A DNA stretch of 49,233 nucleotides from Anaerolineae bacterium. GTDB lineage: Bacteria; Chloroflexota; Anaerolineae; J102. Below, in pieces: positions 34,413 through 43,584 of this stretch. The DNA is taken from the NCBI GenBank assembly GCA_026991225.1, contig JALXCB010000122.1, forward strand, positions 1-49,233. The letters run 5' to 3'. Each line of letters starts with the position of its first letter. Position 1 is the stretch's first letter. The translations under genes and the position numbers were made by a program. Below the pieces are notes generated by a model, which was given only the letters and a program-made list of their open reading frames with translations, was not told the origin of the DNA and did not search any database.

Positions 34413-34641
34413 TCCCAGCCGAGCGCGATTGAAAACACGATGGTAAAACGCAGTTTACAGTGGTAAACCGGGGAACCGGTAGACCCGTAGGCCGGGAAGG
34501 TGATCGACGCGGCCCGGTTTCCCTGGTTTCCTGGTCTACCGGTTTACGGGGCTACGTGGCCCGCCATTTTCGACCATCTCGGCAGGCAGCCGCCCAAGGT
34601 GACTGATGACTGCACACCGATTATTGATCACTCCCTTCCCC
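34413..34641. repeat. Family F palindromic repeat between the two phosphatase-family genes
   Basis: GTAAACCGGGGAACCGGTAG faces CCTGGTTTCCTGGTCTACCG (34450-34550). The family G words GACTGATGACTGCACACC and GATTATTGATCACTC follow, up to the next start. Confidence 0.75.
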
Positions 34642-36243
34642 ATGCTCCTCATCCTCGGCCTCGACGGCGCGGACTGGCGCATCCTCGACCCCTGGCTGCA
34701 AGCAGGCCATCTGCCCGCCCTGGCCGCGCTCAAGGCCCGCAGCCGCTGGGGCGGCCTGCAATCCACCATCCGCCCCGAATCCTCCGTGGCCTGGTCCACC
34801 TTCGCCACGGGCGTCAATCCGGGCAAACACGGTGTCTTCGGCTTCGTGGGGCAACAGCCCGCAAGCTATGAAGTCACCCTGAACACCGCGGGCTCGATGC
34901 GGGCCGCGCCCTTCTGGCAGCGGGCCGCGGCCGCGGGGCAACGCCTGGCCCTGCTCAACGTCCCCATGACCTACCCGCCCCGGCCTCTGCCCGGCGGCGC
35001 CGTGGTGGCGGGCATGCTCACGCCCGACGTGCACAGCCCCTTCACCCAGCCGCCCGAGCTGCGAGAACGGCTCTTGCACGCCGCGCCCGACTACGTCATC
35101 AATGTGGAGCGCACGGGGCTGGGATTGAGCGAGTTCATTCGAGCCACGACGCGGGCGATTCGGGCGCGGGGGCGAGCCGCCCGCTGGCTGTTGGCGCAGG
35201 AGGATTGGGACGCGTTCGTCGCCGTCTTCACCGCCACCGACCGCCTGCAACACTACACCCTGCACCTCCTCCATCCCGACCATCCCCGCCACGACCCGGC
35301 GGAGGCGAAGCGCCTGCTGCCCGACCTCCTGGCTGCGTATCAGGCTCTGGATGAAGCCGTAGCCGGGCTGTTGCACGACGCGGGGGAGAAGGCCACCGTC
35401 ATCCTCCTCTCCGACCACGGTTTCAGCCCCGTGGCCCGGGCCTTTTACGTCAACGCCTTTCTGGAACGAGCGGGATGGCTGGTTTGGAAGCAAGCGCCCG
35501 GGGGCAGTCCCGGCCTCTGGCGTCGTCTGCGACGTCACCCCTCGCTGCGACGACTCAAGCGCCGCCTGCCCGGCCTGCGCGAAGTGCGCCGTCCCCCCTC
35601 CCCCGCGCCCTGGCTCCAGGCCATCGACTGGACCCGAACCCGCGCCTTCTACTCTCCCGCCGGCGGTCTCCGCCTCAACCTGCGGGGCCGCGAGCCCCAG
35701 GGCGTCGTCGATGCGAGGGATCGCGAAGCGATCCTGGACGAGCTGACGGACGCCTTCCTGGCCGCCCGCGACCCCGCCACCGGGCGCCCGCCCATCCAGC
35801 AAATCTATCGCCGCGAGGCCCTGTACGCAGGCCCCTGGGTCCATCTCGCGCCCGATCTCATCCTCGAACCCCGCCGCGATGCGCCTGACCCCGGTCAGAA
35901 TACCCTCATCCGGGCGGGATACGCGGCCCATCCCTTTGGAGATACGGACGATTTGACTGGCAACCACGCGTTGCGGGGCATCCTGGCCGCGGCCGGGCCC
36001 GAGATCGCCCCCGGCGAGATGGCGGACGCCCATCTGCACGACCTGGCCCCCACCATCCTGCACCTGCTGGGCCTGCCCGCGCCCGAAGCGATGGATGGCC
36101 GGGCGTTGGACTTCGCGCCGGGCGAAGTCGTGCGCGTGGAGGAAGCGGCATCGCCCGCGATCCCGCCCGAAGCGAACCTCAATCCCGATGACCAGCGCCT
36201 CATTCAGGAACGGCTGCGGGGGTTGGGGTATCTGGACGGATGA
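34642..36243 (+). CDS. Alkaline-phosphatase-superfamily phosphodiesterase/hydrolase, paralogue 2
   Basis: This 533-aa neighbour shares the architecture of the preceding gene: LLILGLDGADWRILDPW, SSVAWSTFATGVNPGKHGVF, VFTATDRLQHYTLHLL, ILLSDHGFSPVAR and the ending NPDDQRLIQERLRGLGYLDG. The nucleophile position is Ser rather than Thr, which is permitted in the superfamily. I start at MLLILGLDGAD; the alternative start 36 bp upstream lies in repeat words. Tandem duplication followed by divergence is likely. Substrate is unknown. It is followed after 16 bp by a GT4 gene in the same orientation. Confidence 0.85.
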   Translation: MLLILGLDGADWRILDPWLQAGHLPALAALKARSRWGGLQSTIRPESSVAWSTFATGVNPGKHGVFGFVGQQPASYEVTLNTAGSMRAAPFWQRAAAAGQRLALLNVPMTYPPRPLPGGAVVAGMLTPDVHSPFTQPPELRERLLHAAPDYVINVERTGLGLSEFIRATTRAIRARGRAARWLLAQEDWDAFVAVFTATDRLQHYTLHLLHPDHPRHDPAEAKRLLPDLLAAYQALDEAVAGLLHDAGEKATVILLSDHGFSPVARAFYVNAFLERAGWLVWKQAPGGSPGLWRRLRRHPSLRRLKRRLPGLREVRRPPSPAPWLQAIDWTRTRAFYSPAGGLRLNLRGREPQGVVDARDREAILDELTDAFLAARDPATGRPPIQQIYRREALYAGPWVHLAPDLILEPRRDAPDPGQNTLIRAGYAAHPFGDTDDLTGNHALRGILAAAGPEIAPGEMADAHLHDLAPTILHLLGLPAPEAMDGRALDFAPGEVVRVEEAASPAIPPEANLNPDDQRLIQERLRGLGYLDG

Positions 36244-36259
36244 TGAACGTGACTTGATC

Positions 36260-37411
36260 ATGCCTTTCCGCATTCTCGCCATCGCCCCCACCGCGTTCTA
36301 CAACGATTACGGGTGCCATGTGCGGATTCAGGGACAATTGCTGGGGTTGCAGGCGCGGGGGCATGAGGTGCGGCTGGTCACCTATCCGGTGGGGCGGAAC
36401 GCACCCGGTTTGGATATCCGGCGGGCGCCCGGATGGGGGATGCGGGAGCTGGCGGTGGGATCGTCGCGCATCAAGGTGGCGCTGGATGCGGCGCTGGGCC
36501 CCACGGCCCTGGCCCAGGCCATCCGCTTCCGCCCCGACCTGATCTACGCCTATCTGCACGAGGGCGCGCTCATCGGTTGGGTGTTGGCCCGGCTGCTGGG
36601 ACGGCCTCTCGCTTTCGATTACCAGGGCTCCCTCACCGCGGAGATGACGGCCCACGGCTTTCTGAAGCCGAACAGCCTCTGGCGGGGCCCCCTCACCCGG
36701 CTGGAGCACTGGCTGGACGCCCGCGGCCAGGCCGTTCTCGCTTCCACCGAACACGCCCGGGCTGCGCTCACGGCCCGCGGCGTCCCTGCGTCCCGCATCC
36801 ACCTCCTGCCCGACGCGGTGGACCCCGACCGCTTCCGTCCTCAGCCGCCCGACCCGGCCTTGCAAGCCCATCTGGGCCTCGATCCCGGCATTCCCACCCT
36901 GGTCTACCTGGGCCTGCTGGCGCCCTACCAGGGCATCGACCTGCTTTTGCAAGCCCTGGCCAGGGTTGAGCGATCCTGGCAGGGGCTGATCATGGGCTTT
37001 CCCCACGAAGCGCGCTATCGGGCCATGGCCGAATCCCTGGGGATCGGGCCGCGTCTGCGCTTCACCGGCGCCATCCCCTACGCTCAGGCTCCTCGCTATC
37101 TCGCCCTGGGGGACCTGGCCCTGGCGCCCAAGCTGGCCACCAGCGAAGGCAGCGGCAAGCTGCTCCCCTACATGAGCATGGCCCTGCCCATCGTCGCCAC
37201 CGACACGCCCGCGCATCGCCAATACCTGGGCGACCTGGGCCTCTACGCGCCGCCCCAGCCCGCCGCCCTGGCCCGGGCCATCGAGGAAGCGCTGGCCCAT
37301 CTGCCCGAGCTATCCTCCGTGGGACGGGCCTTGCGGGCGCGCGTTCTGGCCCGCTACACCTGGGATCATACCGCCGGGCAAATGGAACGCATCTTCCGGG
37401 CTGTGCTATAA
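36260..37411 (+). CDS. Family 4 glycosyltransferase
   Basis: A retaining GT-B enzyme of 383 aa. The N-terminal acceptor lobe is FRILAIAPTAFYNDYGCHVRI. The C-terminal donor lobe contains LVYLGLLAPYQGIDLLLQAL and the nucleotide-sugar region KLATSEGSGKLLPYMSMALPIVATD. The EGSGKLxxYM motif is typical of mannosyl/glucosyl-type GT4 proteins of surface glycan pathways. The start MPFRILA lies 16 bp after the previous stop. Longer in-frame readings upstream overlap the phosphatase-family gene in another frame and are rejected. It probably acts with the neighbouring membrane protein. Confidence 0.88.
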   Translation: MPFRILAIAPTAFYNDYGCHVRIQGQLLGLQARGHEVRLVTYPVGRNAPGLDIRRAPGWGMRELAVGSSRIKVALDAALGPTALAQAIRFRPDLIYAYLHEGALIGWVLARLLGRPLAFDYQGSLTAEMTAHGFLKPNSLWRGPLTRLEHWLDARGQAVLASTEHARAALTARGVPASRIHLLPDAVDPDRFRPQPPDPALQAHLGLDPGIPTLVYLGLLAPYQGIDLLLQALARVERSWQGLIMGFPHEARYRAMAESLGIGPRLRFTGAIPYAQAPRYLALGDLALAPKLATSEGSGKLLPYMSMALPIVATDTPAHRQYLGDLGLYAPPQPAALARAIEEALAHLPELSSVGRALRARVLARYTWDHTAGQMERIFRAVL

Positions 37412-37412
37412 T
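37407..37412 (+). promoter_or_regulatory. Isolated TATAAT -10 box over the GT4 stop codon
   Basis: TATAAT overlaps the TAA stop of the GT4 gene. At the expected distance only a weak -35 (TGGAAC, 37383-37388) is seen. It could drive the large membrane protein downstream. Confidence 0.35.
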
Positions 37413-37439
37413 GGACAGGCCGCCGATTCAGGCCTTGCT

Positions 37440-37520
37440 GCAAGCCAATCTGGCGCGGGCAGCCGAATTCGTCAAACGTAAAACGTAAAACGTCAGGACA
37501 TGACGATTGACGTTTGACGA
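37440..37520. repeat. Palindromic repeat of CGTCAAACGT words (family E-like)
   Basis: TCGTCAAACGTAAAACGT faces ACGATTGACGTTTGACGA, just upstream of the membrane-protein gene. The TGCAAGCCAATCTGGCGC string at 37440 also occurs near 11925. Confidence 0.7.
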
Positions 37521-39841
37521 CCTTGTCTCCACGCCAGCTCCACTTTGTCGACCCCATCGTGTCAAAAAGCGCCTCCCTCATCCAACTAAGCCGTCGTCAA
37601 TGGTTGGGCGTGATCTTGTTGGGGCATGTGTTGTTGGCGTTGTTTTACAGCGTGATCATCCCGCCGTGGGAGGCGCACGATGAGTGGGCGCATTATCGCT
37701 ATGCGGCGTTCATCGCCGAAACGGGCCATCTGCCCGATCCGGGGCAGCGTCTCACCACCGAATTCGAATTCGACGAAGCCAGCCAGCCCCCGCTCTACTA
37801 TCTGCTGGCGGCGATTCCGATGGTTTTGGTGAATACAGAAGATGGCTATGTCCCGCAGGTGAATCCTTACGTCAGCGGCGAGACCGCCCAAACGGGCGTG
37901 AATATGGCCATCCACGATCCTGCGATGGAGTCCTTTCCCTGGCGGGGGACCATCCTGGCCCTGCACCTGGGGCGCATGGTCTCCATCCTCATCAGCCTGC
38001 TGGCCTTGCTGGTCACCTGGCGGTTGATTCGCCATCTCGTTCCCGACCGGCCCGGCATCGCGCTCTTCACCGTCGCATTTCAGGCTTTCGCGCCCCAATT
38101 CGTCTTCATCAGCGCCGTGATGACCAACGACATCCTGGTCATCCTGCTGTCTCCCCTGCTGATCTATCTTTCCCTGCGCCTCATCGAAGAAGGCCCGCGT
38201 CCGCGGCTCACCCTGGCGGCCGGACTGATCGCGGGGCTGGCTCTGCTCACGAAATATCTGGCCCTGGCCATCGCGCCCCTGGCCCTGGTCGCGTTCCTGT
38301 GGGGCGCATGGCGGCATCGCCGCCGTTCGGGCGTGGGACGGCAGTTGGCCCTCAGCGGGCTCATCTTCCTGGTCATGCTGTTGTTGACCGGGGGCGCGTT
38401 GTTTTGGCGGAATTTGCAATCCACGGGTGTATGGATTCCCCGAGATCCGGTCTCGCAGCAATCGCTTATCGCCGGGCTGGATCAGGGCGGGCTGGCTATC
38501 GATTGGGCGCTTCTGCCCGAAGCCCTGCGCAACGGCTTCATGACCTATTGGGTCTCATTCGGATGGGGGAATCTGGCTCCGCCGGATTGGGTGTATGACG
38601 TGTGGCTGGGCCTCAGCCTGGTGGGCGGGGCAGGCGTCCTCCTCTGGCTCATTCGGGAGAAAGACGCCCGCTCCCGACGGCTGGTTCTGTTCCTGGCGAT
38701 TTTCGTGGCTGCGGCCGTAGCCTTCCCCCTGCTGCGGGAACTGCTGCACGACAGCCCCTTCTTGCGCGGGCGCTACATGCTGGCGACGCTGCCCGTGGCC
38801 GCCTGGGTCATCGTGCAGGGTTGGGCGACGCTTTTCGCCCGGGCCTGGACATGGCTTCGTTGGGCACTGCTGGCCTGGCCCCTGGGCCTTAGCCTCGTCC
38901 TGCCCTTCACCCTGGTCCTCCCGGCCTACGCGCCGCCCCAACCGCTCTCAGCTCTCCCCGCCGATGAGGACGTCATCCCCATCGAGGCCCGTTTCGACGA
39001 CGCGGCCATCCTTCACAGCGCCACTTTCTGGCCGAAGGATGAAGTGCAGGTGGGGCAGGGGCTTGCCGTCACCCTGTATTGGGAAGCGCTGAAGCGCACG
39101 CAGACGCCCTACGCGCTCAGCATCCAGCTCGTGGGCGCGGGCGATCAGCCCTACGCATCCCTCCTCACCTATCCCGGCCATGGCAACGCGCCCACCACGG
39201 TTTGGGAGCCGGGCGCCACCTTCGAGGACACGTACTGGCTGGTGGTCGAACACGAATTGCCTTTGCCCACCTCGGCCCGCCTCCTGGTGACCCTCTTCAA
39301 CCCGGACGCTGACCCCGCCTATCTGCCCGTGTACGACAGCAAAGGCGCTCCTGCGGGCGACAGCGTGCATTTCGGCTCCCTGCGCATCAGCCCCGACGCT
39401 TCCCACCCCCCGCCGCCGATGACCGCCACGCCCCTGGCCCGGTTCGGCGACGTTCTCCTGTTGGAGCAGGCCAGGGTGGAGCCGGGACCGCAGGACGTGG
39501 GCGGCGTCTTCCCGGTGTGGCTGGAATGGCAGGCGCTGGGCCCGGGCCCGGACGACCTGCTCCTCTCCCTGCAACTGTTGAACGCCCGGGGCGAGTGGGC
39601 GGCGGGCGTCGACGGCCCCGTGAGCGAGATTCTGTTGCCGCCCCATTGGCGCGCGGGCGATGCGCTGAACACGACCCGCTGGTTCCCCCTGCCCGACGAT
39701 CTGCCGCCGGGCCGGTATCAGCTCGTGGCCGCGCTCTACCGCTCGGGCGATCTCTCCCGCCTGCCCGCGACCGACGCCCAGGGGCATCCTCTTCCCAACG
39801 CCCTCTATCCCCTTGCCGAGATCGAGATCATCGAGCGGTAA
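37514..39841 (+). CDS. Large polytopic GT-C (GT39/DUF2142-like) membrane protein with C-terminal beta domains
   Basis: Residues about 25-490 hold some ten to twelve membrane spans. The first periplasmic loop has the signature IIPPWEAHDEWAHYRYAAFIAETG, like the DE motif of lipid-linked-sugar-dependent glycosyltransferases. The last 280 residues are soluble and contain two beta-rich segments (VGQGLAVTLYWEALK and GVFPVWLEWQALGPG), probably outside the membrane. A role in adding a sugar to an exported glycan or protein is likely. The start is uncertain: TTG at 37514 overlaps a repeat; GTG at 37559 is an alternative. The 775-aa length is larger than typical GT39 enzymes because of the C-terminal domains. 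Confidence 0.82.
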   Translation: MTTLSPRQLHFVDPIVSKSASLIQLSRRQWLGVILLGHVLLALFYSVIIPPWEAHDEWAHYRYAAFIAETGHLPDPGQRLTTEFEFDEASQPPLYYLLAAIPMVLVNTEDGYVPQVNPYVSGETAQTGVNMAIHDPAMESFPWRGTILALHLGRMVSILISLLALLVTWRLIRHLVPDRPGIALFTVAFQAFAPQFVFISAVMTNDILVILLSPLLIYLSLRLIEEGPRPRLTLAAGLIAGLALLTKYLALAIAPLALVAFLWGAWRHRRRSGVGRQLALSGLIFLVMLLLTGGALFWRNLQSTGVWIPRDPVSQQSLIAGLDQGGLAIDWALLPEALRNGFMTYWVSFGWGNLAPPDWVYDVWLGLSLVGGAGVLLWLIREKDARSRRLVLFLAIFVAAAVAFPLLRELLHDSPFLRGRYMLATLPVAAWVIVQGWATLFARAWTWLRWALLAWPLGLSLVLPFTLVLPAYAPPQPLSALPADEDVIPIEARFDDAAILHSATFWPKDEVQVGQGLAVTLYWEALKRTQTPYALSIQLVGAGDQPYASLLTYPGHGNAPTTVWEPGATFEDTYWLVVEHELPLPTSARLLVTLFNPDADPAYLPVYDSKGAPAGDSVHFGSLRISPDASHPPPPMTATPLARFGDVLLLEQARVEPGPQDVGGVFPVWLEWQALGPGPDDLLLSLQLLNARGEWAAGVDGPVSEILLPPHWRAGDALNTTRWFPLPDDLPPGRYQLVAALYRSGDLSRLPATDAQGHPLPNALYPLAEIEIIER

Positions 39842-39866
39842 GGAGACGAAAATCCACGCAACACGA

Positions 39867-40084
39867 GGGTGCGTCCTAAAATTTTGGCAAATCGCGTTGT
39901 CATCAGGAATTCGGTCATGCGGGCTCCACCCGGCGCTGAAGCGCCGGGCTACAAAACAACGCCGGGTGAACCCGGCTTTTGACGCGGGCTGGCTCTGAAA
40001 GCCCCCTTGAGGGGGCGTCGTTTCTAGCCCGGAGTTCACCTCCGGGGTGCCAGGCGCAACGCGCCAATAATTTGGGACACACCC
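39867..40084 (+). mobile_element. MITE-like element, family 2 (218 bp), second copy of the 29255 type
   Basis: Hairpin order and most bases match 29255-29481. The ends are GGGTGCGTCCTAAAATTTTG and AATTTGGGACACACCC. It begins 25 bp after the stop of the preceding gene. The flanks do not form a target duplication. Confidence 0.85.
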
Positions 40085-40356
40085 CTGCGGGCTGTTTTGG
40101 AGTTGTACGAAGACATGGGACGTCCCATTCCTCCTGCTTTGCAACGTGATCTTGATGAAACGCCTTTCCTACTGGAAACCGCAGTTGCTATATGAGATAT
40201 GCTGAGGTCGCTCGAAAGCTCAGGGCATTGGGGGTGTGAGGAATTGCATAGCAGGCACCACGAGCGATAGCTCGCCGATACGGATGAAAATGAGAACGCA
40301 GATGACATGGATGCTTCGCATCGCAGATTTCCGCAGATGATTTTTACAGATTTTTT

Positions 40357-40510
40357 GTAACTACTAAGGTGTCGCCACCACTTTTTGCCACGAAGACACG
40401 AAGAAAAGCGAAGGCACGACGTATTTTTCTTTATTTTTCCTTCGTGTCTTCGAAAAACTTCGAGCCTTCGTGGCTTTTGGCGGCCTAAAGTCAAGTACGT
40501 CAGCAGTTAC
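40357..40510 (+). mobile_element. MITE-like element, family 1, 154 bp, nested in a family C repeat; 8-bp duplication GATTTTTT
   Basis: GATTTTTT flanks both ends (40349-40356 and 40511-40518). The ends are GTAACTACTAAGGTG and TACGTCAGCAGTTAC. The host repeat, CAGATTTTTCTTTTTATCTG, is seen uninterrupted at about 7137. Confidence 0.93.
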
Positions 40511-40592
40511 GATTTTTTCTTTTTATCTGCGTTCATCCGTTTCAATCTGCGTCATCTGCGTTCCCTAATCCTATTTTCAAAGCAGAGCTTGC

Positions 40593-42614
40593 TCATCCCC
40601 CAGGCTCGGGCGGCTCGGGCGGGGGCTGGTCCGACTTGAAGTACTCCATCCGGGTGTTCTCGCAATCGGGCGAGGGCAGGGTTCCCGTATCGGCGCAGAT
40701 TTCGAGCCGAACCACGTTGGGCGGGCGCTGGAATTGCTGGACGGGCAGGCCCTTGTGGGCTTCCATCATGAACTGCCGCCAGATGGGCGCTGCCGAAGTA
40801 ACGCCGCTGACGCCTTTCATGGGCGCGTTGTCCGCGTTCCCCACCCACACGCCCGCCACAAGCTGCGGCGTGTAGCCGATGGTCCAGCCGTCGCGCTCGT
40901 CGTTGGTGGTGCCGGTCTTGGCGGCCACGGGCCGGTCGGGCAGCTCCAGCCAGCGGGCAGCGCGGCCAAATGCGGGGCGGCGGGCCGCGCGGTCGCTGAG
41001 GATGGAGGTGATGAGGAAGGCGTGGGCGGGATCGATGGCCTGGACTTTGTAGGGCTGGCTGGCGTCGGCCAGCAGATCGCCGTCCTGGGTTTCCACCCGC
41101 AGGATGAGATGGGGTTCCAGCCGCTGACCGCCGTTGGCGAAGGCCGCGAACGCGTTGGTCATCTCCAGCAGGCTGACTTCGCCGCTGCCCAAGGCCAGGG
41201 AGAGGCCGTAGTCATCTCGAGTGAGGGTGCTGACGCCCAACCGCTGGGCCAGCTCCTTCAGCGCGGGGATGCCCGCGTGTTGCAGGGCCTTCACCGCGGG
41301 AATGTTGTAGCTGTTGGCCAGGGCGGAGCGCACGCTGACCGGGCCGTGGAATTTGCCATCGTAGTTGCGGGGCACATAGGGCGGGCGGCCCGGCCCGTCG
41401 GGAAATTCTGTGCGCTCGTCCATGATGATGGTGGCGGGCGTCCAGTAATCCTCGGGCATCTCGAAAGTGGCGAGATAGTCCAGGGGTTTGATGACGCTGC
41501 CCGTCTGCCTGGGCGTGATGGCCATGTTCACCTGTCCGCCGATGGCCTGATTGTTGTAATCGGCTGAGCCCACCAGAGCCAGCACCTCGCCCGTCTTCGG
41601 GTCCAACGCCACCAGAGCCGCGTCCGTGGCATTCGCCTTGCGTTGGGCCAGATTGCGGATCCCGTCCCGCACGGCCCGCTCGGCCGCGGCCTGAAGTTTG
41701 GGATCCAGGGTGGTGACCACCCGCAGCCCGCCCCGAGTGACGACCTCGGGCCCGTACGTGGCCTCCAGCTCCTGCCGCACCATGAGCACGAAATGGGGAT
41801 AGCGGAAATCGGCCCTGGGTTGGGCCAGCACGTCCTCGGGCGATTTGTCCGCGAAGGCCAGCCAGGCCCGGGTGGCCTCCGCCGGTGTGATGAACCCATG
41901 CTCCACCATGAGCCGCAGCACGTCGGCCTGGCGGTTGCGGGTGGCTTCCCAGTGGGTGTAAGGATCGTAGTCGCCCGGGCGCTGGGGAATGCCCGCCAAC
42001 AGCGAAGCTTCGGCCAGGGTGAGGTCGCTGGCGTGTTTGCCGAAGTAGGTCTGGGCCGCGGTCTCGATGCCGTAGGCGAGGTTACCGTAGAAAATGTGGT
42101 TGAGATAGATTTCGAGGATGGCGTCCTTGGGATAGCGACGGTTGATCTCGATGGCCAGCACTGCCTCTTTGATCTTGCGAGAGAGGGAGCGTTCGCCCGA
42201 GAGATAGGTGAGCTTGACCAGTTGCTGGACCAGGGTGCTGCCGCCCGGGCCCACCGCGTCCTGCCGCAGGATGTAGTAGATGGCCCGGGCGATGCCCACC
42301 GGGTCCACGCCCGGATGCCGGTAGAAGTTGGGGTCCTCCACCGCCAGGGTGGCGTTGATGAGGTGGGGACTGATATCGGCCAGGGAGACGAGGGTGCGCC
42401 GTCCTGCGTCGGAAGGGAACACCTCGTAGATGACGTTGCCCTCCCGGTCGTAGATGGTGGTCGTCTTGAAGGTGTTGGCCCGGTCCACCAGCTCATCGGG
42501 CGGGGGCAGCGTGGCGGCGATGCGCACATAGCCCACGATCAGCAAGCCCAACGTCAGCAGGACGAGGGCGCCGAGGATGAGGATGGTGATGAGCAGGGGG
42601 CGTTGGGAGGGCAT
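40593..42614 (-). CDS. Class A penicillin-binding protein (PBP1A type)
   Basis: A bifunctional peptidoglycan synthase of 673 aa with one N-terminal membrane anchor (residues 7-31). The GT51 transglycosylase has AVEDPNFYRHPGVDP (catalytic Glu), GGSTLVQQLVK, RKIKEAVLAIEINRRYPK and EIYLNHIFYGNLAYG. The transpeptidase has the active-site SVIK (GSVIKPLDYLAT), the SYN triad (ANSYNIPA) and KTGTT. It cross-links glycan strands outside the membrane. The Pro-rich C-terminus (PPPEPPEPGG) follows two Cys near DTGTLPSPDCENT. It is the first gene of this block on the minus strand to be read after 42799; the preceding gap is repeat DNA. Confidence 0.95.
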   Translation of the reverse strand: MPSQRPLLITILILGALVLLTLGLLIVGYVRIAATLPPPDELVDRANTFKTTTIYDREGNVIYEVFPSDAGRRTLVSLADISPHLINATLAVEDPNFYRHPGVDPVGIARAIYYILRQDAVGPGGSTLVQQLVKLTYLSGERSLSRKIKEAVLAIEINRRYPKDAILEIYLNHIFYGNLAYGIETAAQTYFGKHASDLTLAEASLLAGIPQRPGDYDPYTHWEATRNRQADVLRLMVEHGFITPAEATRAWLAFADKSPEDVLAQPRADFRYPHFVLMVRQELEATYGPEVVTRGGLRVVTTLDPKLQAAAERAVRDGIRNLAQRKANATDAALVALDPKTGEVLALVGSADYNNQAIGGQVNMAITPRQTGSVIKPLDYLATFEMPEDYWTPATIIMDERTEFPDGPGRPPYVPRNYDGKFHGPVSVRSALANSYNIPAVKALQHAGIPALKELAQRLGVSTLTRDDYGLSLALGSGEVSLLEMTNAFAAFANGGQRLEPHLILRVETQDGDLLADASQPYKVQAIDPAHAFLITSILSDRAARRPAFGRAARWLELPDRPVAAKTGTTNDERDGWTIGYTPQLVAGVWVGNADNAPMKGVSGVTSAAPIWRQFMMEAHKGLPVQQFQRPPNVVRLEICADTGTLPSPDCENTRMEYFKSDQPPPEPPEPGG

Positions 42615-42798
42615 TTTGGGGGAGTGTTCAGTGTTGGCTTCAGTGCAAAAAGGTTACTCACCGCGGAGAACGCAGAGGACGCAGAGTTAAAAGATTGGAT
42701 TCAGGGGTGTTTTCTCTTCGAAACCTTATGATTTTCTCAGCGTTCTCAGCGCACTCTGCGATGAAATTGGTTTTTTCAGGAGAGCTAGTGTTCTAGCG
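42615..42798. repeat. Family D-like palindrome
   Basis: CTCACCGCGGAGAACGCAGAGG faces CTCAGCGTTCTCAGCGCACTC (42657-42765) around a unique loop. It lies between the PBP and the DUF402 gene. Confidence 0.65.
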
Positions 42799-43404
42799 TT
42801 AGATGTTGTGTTCTCTGGGAGAGTGGGAATTGGGTGACTGGCAAGGGGAGAGGGGGAGGCGGCCGGCGAGAATATCGCGTTTGGCCTCTTCGATGGCCCG
42901 GGCCAGTTCGGGCTCGCGGGCATCCAGGTTCAACGCCTGATAATCTGCTTCATCCAGGACGAGAGGCTGACCCCGCGCAGGCGTCCAGATATCCAGGGCC
43001 AGGTCGAACCAGGCCAGGCGGCGGGCGCCGGGATCGAAGCGAACGGGGCGGGTGAAGTTGATGTAGAGGCCCTTCAGCGCCTCGTTCGGGAGTTGGCGGC
43101 AGAGCCGGGGCAAGGCGTCATCCTGGGCCCGAGCCAGGAACGCACCCCAATCTGTCTCCGGAATTTCTCGGCCATCGTAGAGGGCGAAGACGTTGTAGGG
43201 GCGCTGGCGGTAGTAGGCTTCCAGCAGCAAGTCGCCCTGGGCGAAGGTGACGTAGGGTAGGGCCAGGTCGGGCGCGTGCCAGCGGGCGAAGATGAGGATG
43301 GGGTCGCCGTTCTGCACCAGCCATCCTGGATAGGAGACGACGAGTTCGCCCTCCTCGTTCCGTTTTTCGATGATGAGGCGGGCGCCGGGCGGGAGGGGAG
43401 GCAT
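42799..43404 (-). CDS. DUF402 (FomD-like) protein
   Basis: The 201-aa protein contains the DUF402 core pattern GLYINFTRPVRFDPGARRLAWFDLALDIWTPA followed by LDEADYQALNL. DUF402 proteins are often phosphatases of nucleoside di- or triphosphates, or RNase E/G-associated. The Tyr/Asp-rich active-site pattern YIN...DLALDIW is consistent with a metal-dependent hydrolase. I start at MPPLPPGARLIIEK; the in-frame upstream extension is a family G/E repeat. The last residues (SPCQSPNSHSPREHNI) are unstructured. No operon link with the PBP is obvious. Confidence 0.75.
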   Translation of the reverse strand: MPPLPPGARLIIEKRNEEGELVVSYPGWLVQNGDPILIFARWHAPDLALPYVTFAQGDLLLEAYYRQRPYNVFALYDGREIPETDWGAFLARAQDDALPRLCRQLPNEALKGLYINFTRPVRFDPGARRLAWFDLALDIWTPARGQPLVLDEADYQALNLDAREPELARAIEEAKRDILAGRLPLSPCQSPNSHSPREHNI

Positions 43405-43584
43405 TTTAGTGTGTAGTGTGCAGTAATCAATTACCACGAGCGATGGCCCGCTGGGAAGCCAGGCACGTAATGCGTAATGCGTGATGCGTAAGGATCTCAC
43501 GTTTCACGTTTTCACGCATCACGTTCGTTGCAAGCTCGCTCAACGTCGGCCTGACGATCCTCAATCCTAATCCTGATCCGAATC
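43405..43584. repeat. Family E palindrome and ATCC-word repeat
   Basis: Words GTAATGCGTAATGCGTGATGCG face CACGTTTTCACGCATCACGTTC. The tail TTGCAAGCTCGCTCAACG and then TCAATCCTAATCCTGATCCG follow. The last segment is akin to the hexamer tract at 9000. Confidence 0.65.

Larger units (their letters stand above)
39842..40592. repeat. 751-bp gene-free gap with stacked repeats
   Basis: It contains a family 2 element (39867-40084) and about 150 bp of apparently unique DNA (40085-40245). A family C unit (40250-40570) follows, itself split by a family 1 element (40357-40510). The gap separates convergent genes. No gene is supported. Confidence 0.8.

Noticed and set aside
32670-36291. Minus-strand frames of 541 and 556 codons opposite the phosphatase-family genes
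   Set aside because: They mirror each other only because the real genes are paralogues; their composition is shadow-like.
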